A stretch of DNA of 64,000 nt from NCBI RefSeq assembly GCF_036850765.1, contig NC_089498.1:70782305-70846304 (forward strand), in the 5' to 3' direction. Each line of letters starts with the position of its first letter. Positions within the stretch are counted from its first letter, which is position 1. Made by a program: the position numbers and the translations under genes. Source of the stretch: Saccopteryx bilineata (Eukaryota > Chordata > Mammalia > Chiroptera > Emballonuridae). The notes beneath the pieces were generated by a model, which saw only the letters and a list, made by a program, of their open reading frames with translations, made no database searches and had not been told where the DNA came from. This document shows, piece after piece, positions 54,495-64,000 of this stretch.

Positions 54495-54677
54495 TTTAAA
54501 AAAAATATTTGTTTATTTATTCAATTTTAGACAAAGGAGAGAGAGAGAGAGAGAGAGAAGGGGGGAGGAGCAGGAAGCCTCAACTCCCATATGTGCCTTG
54601 ACCAGGCAAGTCCAGGATTTTGAACCGGTGACCTCAGAGTTCCAGGTCGACGCTTTATCCACTGTGCCACCACAGGT
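54495..54677 (-). mobile_element. Family C SINE
   Basis: Minus copy, head complement CACCACAGGTCA cut three bases early where the next TSD begins. Confidence 0.9.
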
Positions 54678-54693
54678 CACACACTTTATTTTA

Positions 54694-54949
54694 TTATTAT
54701 TATTTTTTTAATTAAAAAAAATGTTGTGACTTACTAGTTGTTCATTGCCTTCTTACACGCGCCTTGACCGCGGGCCTTCAGCAGATCGAGCAACCCCCGC
54801 TGGAGCCAGCGACCCTGGGTCCAAGCCGGTGAGCTCTTCGCTCAAACCAGATGAGCCCACGCTCAAGCTGGCGACCTCAGGGTCTCGAACCTGGGTCCTT
54901 CCGCATCCCAGTCCGATGCTCCATCCACTGCGCCACCACCTGGCGAGGC
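54694..54949 (-). mobile_element. Family B SINE, 3'-shortened, exact TSD
   Basis: Minus copy lacking the CT-rich tail, with head complement 'ccacctggcgaggc'. TSD CACACACTTTATTTTA at 54678-54693 and 54950-54965. Confidence 0.92.
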
Positions 54950-55024
54950 CACACACTTTATTTTAAAAAATTTATTGGGCAGAGGTAGTCAACACAGAAT
55001 CCACTATCCAGATGATGTATTCTA

Positions 55025-55381
55025 TTTTATTTTATTTATTTTATTTTTTTGTATTTTTCTGAAGCTGGAAACTGGGAGAGACAGTCAGACTCCCGCATGC
55101 GCCCGACCAGGATCCACCCGGCACGCCCACCAGGGGCGACGCTCTGCCACAACCAGAGCCACTCTAGCGCCTGGGGCAGAGGCCAAGGAGCCATCCCCAG
55201 CGCCCGGGCCATCTTTGCTCCAATGGAGCCTTGGCTGCAGGAGGGGAAGAGAGAGACAGAGAGGAAGGGGGGGGTGGAGAAGCAAATGGGCGCGTCTCCT
55301 GTGTGCCCTGGTCTGGAATCGAACCCGGGTCCCCCGCACGCCAGGCTGACGCTCTACCGCTGAGCCAACCGGCCAGGGCCG
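55025..55381 (-). mobile_element. Family A SINE, young, exact TSD
   Basis: Minus copy, (TTTA)n tail, one 'cccaccagggg' repeat. Exact 14-bp TSD GATGATGTATTCTA at 55011-55024 and 55382-55395. Confidence 0.95.
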
Positions 55382-55384
55382 GAT

Positions 55385-55620
55385 GATGTATTCTAGAATT
55401 GTAAACCTGAAACTTACATCAATAAATATTTTTTAAGTTTATTGGTTTGACACTGGTTAACAAAATTACACAGATTTCAAGTGCACAGTTCTATAACACA
55501 TCATCTGTACAATATATTGTGTGTTCACCACCCAAATCAAGTCTCCATCTATCAGCATTCAGCTCTCTGTACCCTCCTCAACTTAACCAAACCCAAGCCG
55601 TTATTTCTTTAAATAGGTGG
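55385..55620 (-). mobile_element. L1 3' end, reverse
   Basis: 'tgtattctagaattgtaaacctgaaacttacatcaataaa' and 'tggtttgacactggttaacaaaattacacag..ttcaagtgcacagttctataacacatcatctgtac' are reminiscent of L1 3' ends in this bat lineage. The two halves look like related inverted copies. Tentative. Confidence 0.5.
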
Positions 55621-55625
55621 TTTTT

Positions 55626-55626
55626 G

Positions 55627-55660
<34 letters not shown>

Positions 55661-55733
55661 CCTCTCTCCCTCTCTCCCTCTCTCCCTCTCTCTCCCTGTC
55701 TCCCTCTCTCCCTCTGTCTCTCCCTTTCCTCCT
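55626..55733. repeat. (CT)n / (CCCT)n microsatellite
   Basis: About 108 bp of CT-rich tract, changing from pure (TC)n to (TCCC TCTC)n. Not clearly the tail of any SINE. Confidence 0.9.
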
Positions 55734-55821
55734 TTCGGGGCCCCTACGATTCAAATGTTTGTATTCTTGTCATTGTTCTAGAGGTCCTTAAATTATCCTT
55801 ATTTTAAATAATTCGTTTTTC

Positions 55822-56098
55822 TGCCTGATTACTTGTGGTACACTGAATTGAGCATTGGACCAGGACACCAAATGCCAAGTTCGAAACCCCAAGGAAATCA
55901 GCTAGAGTGCGGAGTTTCCTGCTTGAGCTCAGGATCATCGACATGATCACAAAGTCTCTGACTTGAGCAAGAGAGTCATTGGTTGGCTTGAACCAAATTG
56001 GTGTTCAATCACTAAACAACTAAAGTGAAGGAATTACAAGTTGATGTTTCTCATCTCTCTCCCCCTCCCTTTCCTGTCTCTTCTCTCTCCAAAAAAAA
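55822..56098 (+). mobile_element. Family B SINE, old
   Basis: Plus copy with decayed head CTGCCTGATTACTTGTGGTAC, box B GTTCGAAACCC, short CT tail ending CTCCAAAAAAAA. Confidence 0.82.
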
Positions 56099-56104
56099 TT
56101 TCTT

Positions 56105-56110
<6 letters not shown>

Positions 56111-56147
<37 letters not shown>

Positions 56148-56525
56148 TTTCCTGAAGCTGGAAACGGGGAGAGACAGTCAGACAGACTCCCGCATGCGCC
56201 CTACCAGGATCCACCTGGCACACCCACCAGGGGTTACGCATTGCCCACCAGGGGGCGATGCTCTGCAGCTCCGGGGCGTTGCTCTGACGCGACCAGAGCC
56301 ACTCTAGCGCCTGGGGCCGAGGCTAAGGAGCCATCCCCAGCGCCCGGGCCATCTTTGCTCCAATGGAGCCTCGGCTGCAGGAGGGGAAGAGAGAGACAGA
56401 TAGGAAGGAGAGGGGGAGAGGGGGAGAAGCAGATGGGCGCTTCTCCTGTGTGCCCTGGCAGGGAATCGAACCCGGGACCTCTGCACGCCAGGCCGACGCT
56501 GTACCACTGACCAACCGGCCAAAGC
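56111..56525 (-). mobile_element. Family A SINE, young
   Basis: Minus copy with a (TTTA)n tract of about 40 bp (to 56149) in its tail and both 'cccaccagggg' repeats. Head slightly altered (CCGGCCAAAGC). TTTCTTTTATTT/TTCCTTTTATTT flanks suggest the TSD. Confidence 0.93.
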
Positions 56526-56539
56526 TTATTCCTTTTATT

Positions 56540-57420
56540 TTTGCTGTTTAAATTGGGTGTTTCTGCTACCTTGTCTTTCAAATCACTAATTGGATTCTTT
56601 TGTTTCATCTAATATGATGTTTATTCTTTCTTCTTCATGTATTGTATTCATCATATCTGACTTGTTCTTCATGTTTCTATGTCCTTTGTTTCCTATGTTT
56701 TTGTTGAAGTTCTCATTGAGATCAATGAGCATCCTTATAACCAGTGTTTTGAACTCTTTATCTGATAGATATCTGTTTCATTTAGTTCTTTTATTGGGTT
56801 TTGCCCTGGTCTTTTGTTTGGAACTTATTTCTCTATGTCCTCATTTTGGCTGTCTGTCTGTGTTTGTTTTATGAATTAGGTGAAATAGCAACCTCTCCTG
56901 GTCTTGAAGGAGTGACTGTGTAGTAGCTTCCCCTTTGTGGACTGTGTGTTCTGGATGTCTTTGGTAGGTCAGTAGTAGCTGCATTGTGTGTGGGGGCCAT
57001 AGGGAGTGGGAAGGGGCAAGTCTTTCTGGGCCTGCTAGCTGGCATGGGGATTGGGCACACTGGTATCTGGAGCTGAAGTTGCAGTGGGTTTCAGGTAAGC
57101 CATGGGACTGTAGCTGAAGTAGATGTGGTCCTCAGGAAGTCCTGGGGACAATCCACACCTGTGTAGGAGCTGTAGCTAGGTCTTTGCAAGTAGAGGGGTG
57201 TCCTAAGGGGAATCCAGGAGCAGGCTGCAGGGAAACCTGTTTCTGTGGATGCTCTCTTTCTTTCTGAGTTCGGTTGGATAGGAGCTTATTAGTCAGCTGT
57301 CAGTTCTTGTTAAGGAGAAATTGCAGTCTGTAGGTGTAAATTTGATGCATTCCTGGGAGGAAGTGAGTTCAGGGTCTTACTATGCTCCATCTTGGACCAG
57401 AGCCATAATATACCATAGTT
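56540..57420 (-). mobile_element. L1 5' region with start of ORF1, reverse
   Basis: The minus strand from about 56875 back to 56560 translates with breaks into an L1 ORF1-like N-terminal stretch (SDKEFKTLVIRMLIDLNENFNKNIGN). GC-richer sequence up to 57420 fits an L1 5' untranslated region. Several stops make it non-functional. Family assignment is from memory. Confidence 0.6.
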
Positions 57421-57879
57421 CCCAAGAATTTCTACAGAATATATTCCTAAGAGAAAGATTCCAGTGAATGGCATGTAGTTAAAACATTTTATTCATTTGC
57501 ATAAAAACAGTTTTTCTGATTACAAAACTAATCATGTTTATTATAAAACTATTTGTGCTCATTATCTAAATTAAACATTACAGAAATATATGATGCTAAA
57601 AGTAAAAGTAACTAGTGCAATACCAAGCAACATACGTTGGTTTATGTTCATATGACTATACTATTATTATTTTATAAAAATTAATTTCTGCTAGATTACT
57701 TTTTTGCTTCTTTTCATATTAATTTATTATGTATTTCTTGTTGCATCAGTATATGTGATTCTTTGTTATAACTGAGAAAAACGGATTTAAGTATACTATT
57801 TAAAGACATAAAGGAAATCAATAGTAAGTGAATACTACTTAAAGACATAGAGGAACTCAGTAGTAAATTCAAAATAGTA
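57421..57879. other. AT-rich stretch, unassigned
   Basis: Possibly old transposon debris ('tttttctgattacaaaactaatcatgtttattataaaac'), not confidently classified. A near-repeat 'acttaaagacatagaggaactcagtagtaa' follows 'atttaaagacataaaggaaatcaatagtaa' at 57799-57870. Confidence 0.4.
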
Positions 57880-58207
57880 GACCTGATTGGGCAGTGGCAT
57901 AGTGGATGGCGCATCGGACTGGGACGTGGAGGGACCCAGGTTCAAGGCCCTGGAGTCGCTTGAGTGCGGGCCCATCTGGTTTGAGCAAGGCTCACCAGCT
58001 TGTGCCCAAGGTTGCTGGCTTGAGCAAGGGGTTATTCAGTCTGCTGTGCACCCCCCCTAATCAGGACACATATGAAAAGGCAATCCATGAACAGCTAGGG
58101 TGCTGCAAGGAAAAATTGATGCTTCTTATCTCTCTCCCTTCCTGTCTGTCTGTTCCTGGCTATCCCTGTCTCTGTCTCTTTCTGTCTCTGTCACACACAC
58201 AAAAAAA
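57880..58207 (+). mobile_element. Family B SINE
   Basis: Plus copy, head GACCTGATTGGGCAGTGGCATAG, box B GGTTCAAGGCC, tail CTGTCTCTGTCACACACAC. Confidence 0.88.
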
Positions 58208-58330
58208 TAGCACATGTTTTTCAAATTAATTGAATAAGAGAATGAAAAAGAGAAAACCCATTTTAGCAGAAAACCCACCAGCACCAAACATTTATTGTTA
58301 TAAATGTCTATGAAGTATAATCACCATCTA

Positions 58331-58664
58331 GCCTGACCAGGCGGTGGCGCAGTGGATAGAGTGTTGGACTGGGATGCGGAGGACCCAGGTTCGAGACCCC
58401 GAGGTCGCCAGCTTGAGCGCAGGCTCATCTGGTTTGAGCAAAAGCTCACCAGCTTGGACCCAAGGTCGCTGGCTCGTGCAATGGGTTACTCGGTCTGCTG
58501 AAGGCCCGTGGTCAAGGCACATATGAGAAAGCAATCAATGAACAACTAAGGTCTCGCAACGAAAAACTGATTGATGCTTCTCATCTCTCTCCTTTTCTGT
58601 CTGTCTGTCCCTATCTATCCCTCTCTCTGACTCTCCCTGTCCCTGTTAAAAAATATATATATAG
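58331..58664 (+). mobile_element. Family B SINE, young, exact TSD
   Basis: Near-consensus plus copy, box A TGGCGCAGTGG, box B GGTTCGAGACC. TSD TCACCATCTA at 58321-58330 and 58665-58674. Confidence 0.95.
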
Positions 58665-58777
58665 TCACCATCTAAAAGAAATACTTCAGATTGTATAAAT
58701 AAAATCTAAATTAAGTGATACATTGTGCAGAAGGGACACTTCTAAAGCAAAGGAAATTGAAATGCAAAGAGTGGACA

Positions 58778-59155
58778 GGCCCTGGCCAGTAGATTTAGCA
58801 GTAGAACACTGGCCCGGTGTGTAGAAGTCCCGGGTTTGATTTCCTGATCAGGGCACACAGGAGAAGCAACCATCTGCTTCTCCACTCCTCCCCTTCTCCC
58901 TTTTCTCTCTGTCTCTCTGTCTCTCTCTTCTCCTCCTGTAGCCATGGCTCAAATGGATCAAGCGAGTTGACCCCAGGTGCTGAGGATGGCTCTATGGCCT
59001 CTCATCAGGTGCTAAAATAGCTTAGTTGATTAGTAATGGAGCAGCAGCCCCAGATGGGCAGAGTATTGACTGGTAGGGGCTTGCCGGTGGATCCCTGTTA
59101 GGGTGCGTGTGAGAGTCTGTCTTACTGTCTCCCTGCCTCTCACTTAATAAGAACA
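58778..59155 (+). mobile_element. Old family A SINE
   Basis: Plus copy, head GGCCCTGGCCAGTAGATTTAG, tail CTCTCACTTAATAAGAACAA. Flanks AAAGAGTGGACA and AAAAAGTGGGCA as TSD. Confidence 0.9.
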
Positions 59156-59272
59156 AAAAGTGGGCAAAAATATTCCAGAGATATATAAACAACAATAAAT
59201 TTAGATCTAGGTGTATCATGTTAAATTTTGATAATTATTGCTTTCTGTAAATTTAAACTTGAACCAGTAATT

Positions 59273-59994
59273 GTTTTTAGCAAGCAAGAGCGAGATAGAC
59301 AGGCAGAGAAGAAGGGAGAAAGATAAGAAGCATCAACTTGGCCCTGGCCGGTTGACTCAGCGGTAGAGCGTCAGCCTGGCGTGCGGGGAACACGGGTTTG
59401 ATTCTCGGCGAGGGCACATAGGAGAAGCGCCCATTTGCTTCTCCACCCCTCCCCTCCTTACTCTCTGTCTCTCTCTTCCCCTCCCGCAGCCAAGGCTCCA
59501 TTGGTGCAGAGATGGCCCGGGCGCTGGGGATGGCTCCTTGGCCTCTGCCCCAGGCGCTAGAGTGGCTCTGGTCGCGTCATAGCAACGCCCCGGAGGGGCA
59601 GAGCATCGCCCTCTGGTGGGCAGGGCGCCGCCCCTGGTGGGCGTGCCGGGTGGATCCTGGTGGGGCGCATGCAGGGAGGAGTCTGTCTGACTGTCTCTCC
59701 CCGTTTCCAGCTTCAGAAAAATACAAAAAAAAAAAAAAAAAAAAAAAAAAAGGAAGCATCAACTTGTGGCATTTTAGTTGTTCATTGATTGCTTTCCTGT
59801 ATGTACCTTGACCAGGAACTCTAGCTGAGCCAGTAACACCTTGTTGAATGAAGCAACCTTTGGGTTCAAGGTAGCTGCTATGAGGTCATGTCTTTGAGCC
59901 CACGCTCAATCAAGCCAGCACCCTTGGATTTTGAACCTGGGTCCTCAGTGTCCCAGATTGACGCTCTATCCACTGTGCCACTGCCTGGTCAGGC
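59273..59994 (-). mobile_element. Family B SINE split by family A
   Basis: Tail part 59273-59340 and body-head 59767-59994, rejoined by removing the A copy and one TSD. Confidence 0.9.
59341..59752 (+). mobile_element. Family A SINE, young, exact TSD
   Basis: Plus full-length copy, CpG-rich, ending in an A run of about 27 (59725-59751). TSD GAAGCATCAACTTG at 59327-59340 and 59753-59766. The long, pure A tail points to a very recent insertion. Confidence 0.96.
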
Positions 59995-60004
59995 CATTGT
60001 GATT

Positions 60005-60386
60005 ATTTTATTTATTTATTTATTTTACAGAGAGAAAGAGTGTGAGAGAGGGACAGATATGGAGAGACAGACAGGAAGGGAGAGAGATGAGAAACATCAA
60101 TTCTTTGTTGCGGCTCCTCAGTTGTTTATTGATTGCTTTTTCATATGTTTCTTGCTGGGGGGTGCGAGGGAGCTCCAATAGAGCGACTGACCCCTTGCTC
60201 AAAGCAAGCAACCTTGAGCTATAAGCCAGTGACCTTTGGCTCAAGCCAGCGACCATAGGGTCACGTCTACGATCCCATGCTCTAACCAGTTACCCTGCCC
60301 TCAAGCTGGCAACCGCAGGTTTTGAACTTCGGTCCTCTGCTTTCCAGATGGACACGCTATCCACTGCACCACTCTCTGGTCAGGCA
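60005..60386 (-). mobile_element. Family B SINE, long variant
   Basis: Minus copy with (TTTA)n tail. Flanks GGCCATTGTGATT and GGCCATGGTGGTT are its TSD or part of the L1 target. Head complement 'ctctctggtcaggc'. Confidence 0.89.
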
Positions 60387-60720
60387 GGCCATGGTGGTTT
60401 TAATTTGCATATTCTTAATGATTAATTAGTACCTTTTCATGTACCTCTTGGTCATTTGTATTGATTGGAATATATTCTTCTAAATATTCCTACATGTAAA
60501 CACAAAAGTCTGTATTGTTTGTTCTTCTTCAGGTGTTTTTTCATGTTTTAGACTCTGCCATTTCAGTGCATAATATTTTAATGGCTACTTAAAGTTTCAT
60601 TGTACAGACACAACATACTTTAGTCACATATTTCTGTATAATTTTGAAATATTTTCTGTTATAATTCAACTCAAACTTTTCATAAACATTTTTGTATATG
60701 TATTTTATTCCATTTTTATT
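60387..60720 (-). mobile_element. L1 3' region, reverse
   Basis: 'ggtggttttaatttgcatattcttaatgattaattagtaccttttcatgtacctcttggtcatttgtat' and 'taatggctacttaaagtttcattgtac' follow the complement of an L1 3' region in order. Confidence 0.68.
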
Positions 60721-60735
60721 TATAAATTATAAATT

Positions 60736-60906
60736 GCCTGATCTGTGGTGGCATAGTAGATAAAGCGTCAACCTGAAATACAGAGGTCACTGGTTCAAAA
60801 ACCTGGGCTTGCCTGGTCACTTCACAGATGGAGTTGGCACTTCCTCCTCCCCCTTCTTCTTTCTCTCTCTCCTCACTAAAAAAATAAAATAAAAATTAAA
60901 AATCTT
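60736..60906 (+). mobile_element. Family C SINE
   Basis: Plus copy, head GCCTGATCTGTGGTGGCATAG, box B GGTTCAAAAACC, short CT tail. Confidence 0.89.
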
Positions 60907-61260
60907 TAAATCTAGAAATATTTTAAGTTATTTTATTAAATAGAGAAAAATGAGGAAAAATTTCCATCATTGCAGTTATCTCTGGAAATAATGGAGTTAC
61001 AAAGAATCAAATCCATCTCGGTCTTGAATTGGTATATAGTATTTAATTACTTCATGACTCTGCCTGTCAATTGCTTATCTCGGTTTCTCTTCCTGAATTG
61101 CCAAGATTGAGTCATGTGTAAAAGGAGTTAGATTAAAAAAAATAAATTAATAAACAAAGAAACCAAAGCTGTTTTTAAGGATGTTGTGGTGGGTGACACA
61201 GAGCCAGTAATACACCAGATCCTGCAGACTGTTTTGTATGAGATAAGAAAGTATAAGTAC
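60907..61260. other. Non-repetitive stretch
   Basis: Nothing confidently recognised. Confidence 0.4.
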
Positions 61261-61261
61261 A

Positions 61262-61645
61262 GCATGAGCACGCGGTGGCACAGTGGATAGAGCAGCAGCC
61301 TGGGATGCAGGGACCCAGGTTCGAAACCCCAAGGCCTCCAGCTTGAATGGGGGTTCACCAATTTGATTACGGGATCATGGGCTTAAGTGTAGGATCATAG
61401 GCATGACCCCATGGTTGCTAGCTTGAACCCAAAAGTCACTCGCTTGAAGCCCAACGTCGCTGGCCTGAGCAAGGGGCCACTGCCTTGGTTGTGGCTCTCT
61501 CCCACCCACTGTCAGGTGACATGAGAAAGCAGTCAATGAACAACTTAGGAGCCACGACTGAGAACTGATGCTTCTCATCTCTCCCTTCCTGTCTGTCTGT
61601 CCCTGTTTCTCTTGCTAAAAATAAAAAATAAAAAAATAATATATA
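61262..61645 (+). mobile_element. Family B SINE, long variant
   Basis: Plus copy with head GCATGAGCACGCGGTGGCACAG, box B GGTTCGAAACC and extra 'gcttgaacccaaaagtcactcgcttgaag' units. Confidence 0.9.
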
Positions 61646-61845
61646 TGAAGTATCTGGTTCTTCTTGGGCCATCTTCTGAAAACAAGGTTTGGAAAAACTG
61701 ACATTTAGACAGGAGTAACTTTATTTTATCCTTTTATTTTAAAATAATATTTACAAATTGGTACAACAGAGTTGGAAAATCTCTCCAGGTCAGTTTACCA
61801 TATAAGGCCTGTGTTTCTTTTTAAAAAATGCATTCATTTTTTTAT

Positions 61846-61847
<2 letters not shown>

Positions 61848-61880
<33 letters not shown>

Positions 61881-62236
61881 TATTTTTCTGAAGTTGGAAA
61901 CGGAGAGGCAGTCAGACTTTCGCATGCGCCCTACCAGGATCGACCCGGCATGCCCACCAGGGGGTGATGCTCTGCCCATCTGGGGCGTTGCTCTGTTGCA
62001 ACCAGAGCCATTCTAGCGCCTGAGGCAGAGGCCACAGAGCCATCCTCAGCGCCCGGGCCAACTTTGCTCCAATGGAGCCTTGGCTGCAGGAGGCGAAGAG
62101 AGAGACAGAGAGGAAGGAGGGGGGAGGGGTGGATAAGCAGATGGGCACCCCTCCTGCATGCCCTGGCCGGGAATTGAACTTGGGACTCCTGCCCGCCAGG
62201 CCGATGCTCTACCACTTGAGTCAACGGGCCAGGGCC
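61848..62236 (-). mobile_element. Family A SINE, TSD-flanked
   Basis: Minus copy with a T run of more than 30 (from about 61848). Body slightly diverged. TCATTTTTTTATTC lies left (61834-61847) and TCATTTTTTATTC right (62237-62249). Confidence 0.93.
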
Positions 62237-62249
62237 TCATTTTTTATTC

Positions 62250-62583
62250 GTTTTTTTTAATTTTTTTTATTTTTTTTACAGAGGCAGAGATAGACATGGA
62301 CAGACAGACAGGAATGGAGAGAGATGAGAAGCATCAATCATCAGTTTCTCCTTGTATGTTGTGACTTCTTAGTTGTTCATTGATTGCTTTCTTACATGTG
62401 CCTTGACCGTGGGCCTTCAGCAGACCGAGTAACCCCCTGCTGGAGCCAGCGACCTTGGGTTCAAGCTGGTGGGCTTTTTGCTCAAACCAGATGAGCTCAA
62501 GCTGGCGACCTCGTTGTCTCGAACCTGGGTCCTTCCGCATCCCAGTCCGACGCTCTATCCACTGAGCCACCACCTGGTCAGGC
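62250..62583 (-). mobile_element. Family B SINE at the same target
   Basis: Minus copy directly after the second target copy, followed by the third (62584-62596). Body near consensus, lacking 'cgcg' in 'gagctcaagc'. Confidence 0.93.
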
Positions 62584-62614
62584 TCATTTTTTATTCTTAA
62601 GGTAAACATTCAGC

Positions 62615-62824
62615 CTTTTTTATTTTACATTTTTATTTATTCATTTTGGAGAGAGGAGAGAAAGAGAAAGCAGGGCAATGGTGTAGGAAGCAGAAAGCAT
62701 CAACTCATAGTTGCTTCTCATAAGTACCTTGACTAGGCAAGTCTGCAAGGCTGGGTTTTCTAAACGGTGACCTCCACATCTCAGGTCGGTGCTCTATTTA
62801 TCCACTGCTCCACCATGAATCATG
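62615..62824 (-). mobile_element. Family C SINE, old
   Basis: Minus copy with decayed head complement ('ctccaccatgaatcatgc') and a 'tattta' insertion in the head. Confidence 0.83.
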
Positions 62825-62829
62825 CTATT

Positions 62830-63090
62830 TCCAACTTTTTTAAGAAAAATTTCTATCATAAAACAAGGTGAAAATAATGCAATGAGTATCACTTTACCTA
62901 TAATATTAATTCAATAGTTGTCTTTCTGAAAACTGTATGAACTCTTGGAAAGTTGTAGGTATCATCATTATAGTTAAGTTTCTTCGGACAATTTTTCAAA
63001 GTCATGATACTATTATTAGAATTTACTAATATTATCTAATATCTAGTCTATACTTAGATTTATTTGCTCATTTGTCCCCAAAGTAAAACA
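62830..63090 (-). mobile_element. Possible L1 fragment, reverse
   Basis: 'ggtatcatcattatagttaagttt' and 'tactaatattatctaatatctagtctatacttagatttatttgctcatttgtcccc' resemble the complement of an L1M 3' segment. Weak. Confidence 0.4.
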
Positions 63091-63975
63091 TACACTTTAA
63101 GCCTAGAGGACAACCACCAATATGAAAGTCCAGGATGAGGAGACAGCATTGCAAACAAAATGCAGTTAGTTGATATGATAACTATCTGCAGAGGTAGTAA
63201 AGGAAGGAATGTTCACTTTTCTCTGACTCAGGCTGGGGGTACAGTACTTATTTCAACCACCTGGGTAATTGTTACGAAATACTTGATTTCAGAGATCACC
63301 TTTCTTCTAGTTTTGTGGGCTGATTGGAGAAGGACAGTTAATTGACTAAAGGTCATCCTATATTGAAGTTGCTACTTGAGACAAGACAGGCAGGCTGCTT
63401 AAGGCAGCTTAGGGTAAGCAAGGCTGAGGGCTGGGGCTAGTGTGGGAATACTATTGGTGGGTGCAAGAGACATTCTGTAGAAATGGGCAAAGGTTAGGAA
63501 CTGGAGGTCCTGCTTGGTAGACTGGAAAGTATGAATTTTGCTCTGGAGATCAATGGTTCCCAGGTATACTCACCAGCTGCTTTTTGTTTTTGTTTGTTTG
63601 TTTGATTTTGTTTTTCCAAGCTGCTCTTTAAATCTTCATAGAATTTTTACCTTCAGACCTACAGAAATCTTGCAGGGATTAGTATAGAATCTTTATTTCC
63701 CAAAACCCTTTAGAGTGATGTTGATCTTCAGCCAGATGCAATATGGAATACATCCTAAAGCAATGAGATCTGCGTTTGAGAAAGAGCCCCTTAAATAACC
63801 ACATTGCCTTATACTTGAAATTTTGAAATTGCAACCAGGAAACTGACTCTATGATTTCATTTAAATTAATTTAAAATTTAAAACTGAAGCGAAGCAAAAT
63901 ATTTTTCTATTAAATTTAACTTTGTTTTGGTATCACTCACTCCCTTTTATATTGTAAATTTCAATTTAACTTGAT
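63091..63975. other. Non-repetitive stretch
   Basis: About 880 bp with no SINE, containing a short (TTTG)n at about 63582-63612. No gene signal. Confidence 0.45.
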
Positions 63976-64000
63976 GCCCTGGCCTGTTGGCTGGTTGGCT
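63976..64000 (+). mobile_element. Family A SINE head, cut by window end
   Basis: GCCCTGGCCTGTTGGCTGG head in plus orientation; the rest is outside the window. Confidence 0.8.

Noticed and set aside
55626..55733. CT-rich tract as a promoter element
   Set aside because: Simple microsatellite; no transcription start context nearby.

Overview
This window is mammalian nuclear DNA, almost certainly from a bat. It is dense in tRNA-derived SINEs of the chiropteran kind. The long 'CCCTGGCCGGTTGGCTCAG' family resembles what I remember of Rhinolophus/Hipposideros (Rhin-1-like) sequence, so a horseshoe-bat relative is the best guess. No database was searched, so genus is uncertain. No complete protein-coding gene is supported. 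The longer open frames are translations of SINEs, so near-identical peptides recur across the window on both strands.

Four working SINE classes are used here. Family A (~350 bp, head CCCTGGCCGGTTGGCTCAG, box B GGTTCGATTCC) includes young copies with a 'CTTCAGAAAAATAC' tail and older 'A-old' copies whose tail reads CTCTCACTTAAT. Family B (~330 bp) has head GCCTGACCAGGCGGTGGCG and box B GGTTCGAGACC. Family C (~200 bp) has head GCCTGACCTGTGGTGGCG and box B GGTTCGAAACC. Family D is an older VES-like element whose right part reads 'CAATGAATGCATAAATAA'. All carry tRNA-like A and B boxes, so all were probably RNA polymerase III transcribed and mobilised by L1. Many keep clear target-site duplications (TSDs).

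Older layers include L1 3' ends and 5'-region fragments, MIR (15.1-15.6 and 41.3-41.5 kb) and L2 3' ends. DNA transposons are unusually visible: four hAT-type elements with exact 8-bp TSDs, or a degraded one in a fifth, plus a foldback relative; two copies of an internally deleted transposon keeping the 3' end of a transposase frame; and a TIR MITE split by later insertions.

Layout: 0-6.3 kb SINE thicket; 6.4-10.5 kb DNA transposons and nested SINEs; 10.7-18.7 kb SINEs over L1 and MIR; 19.3-20.5 kb a three-layer nest; 20.9-28.0 kb SINEs and an L1; 28.0-31.8 kb a SINE-free island with a speculative 54-bp exon; 31.8-34.9 kb SINEs; 35.3-37.7 kb two hAT elements; 38.5-53.4 kb SINEs with a third nested hAT; 53.7-57.4 kb broken L1; 57.9-64 kb SINEs over L1. 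The window looks intronic or intergenic. I did not find an undescribed gene system. The most interesting content is the hAT history, the repeated re-use of single SINE target sites, and the SINE-free island.
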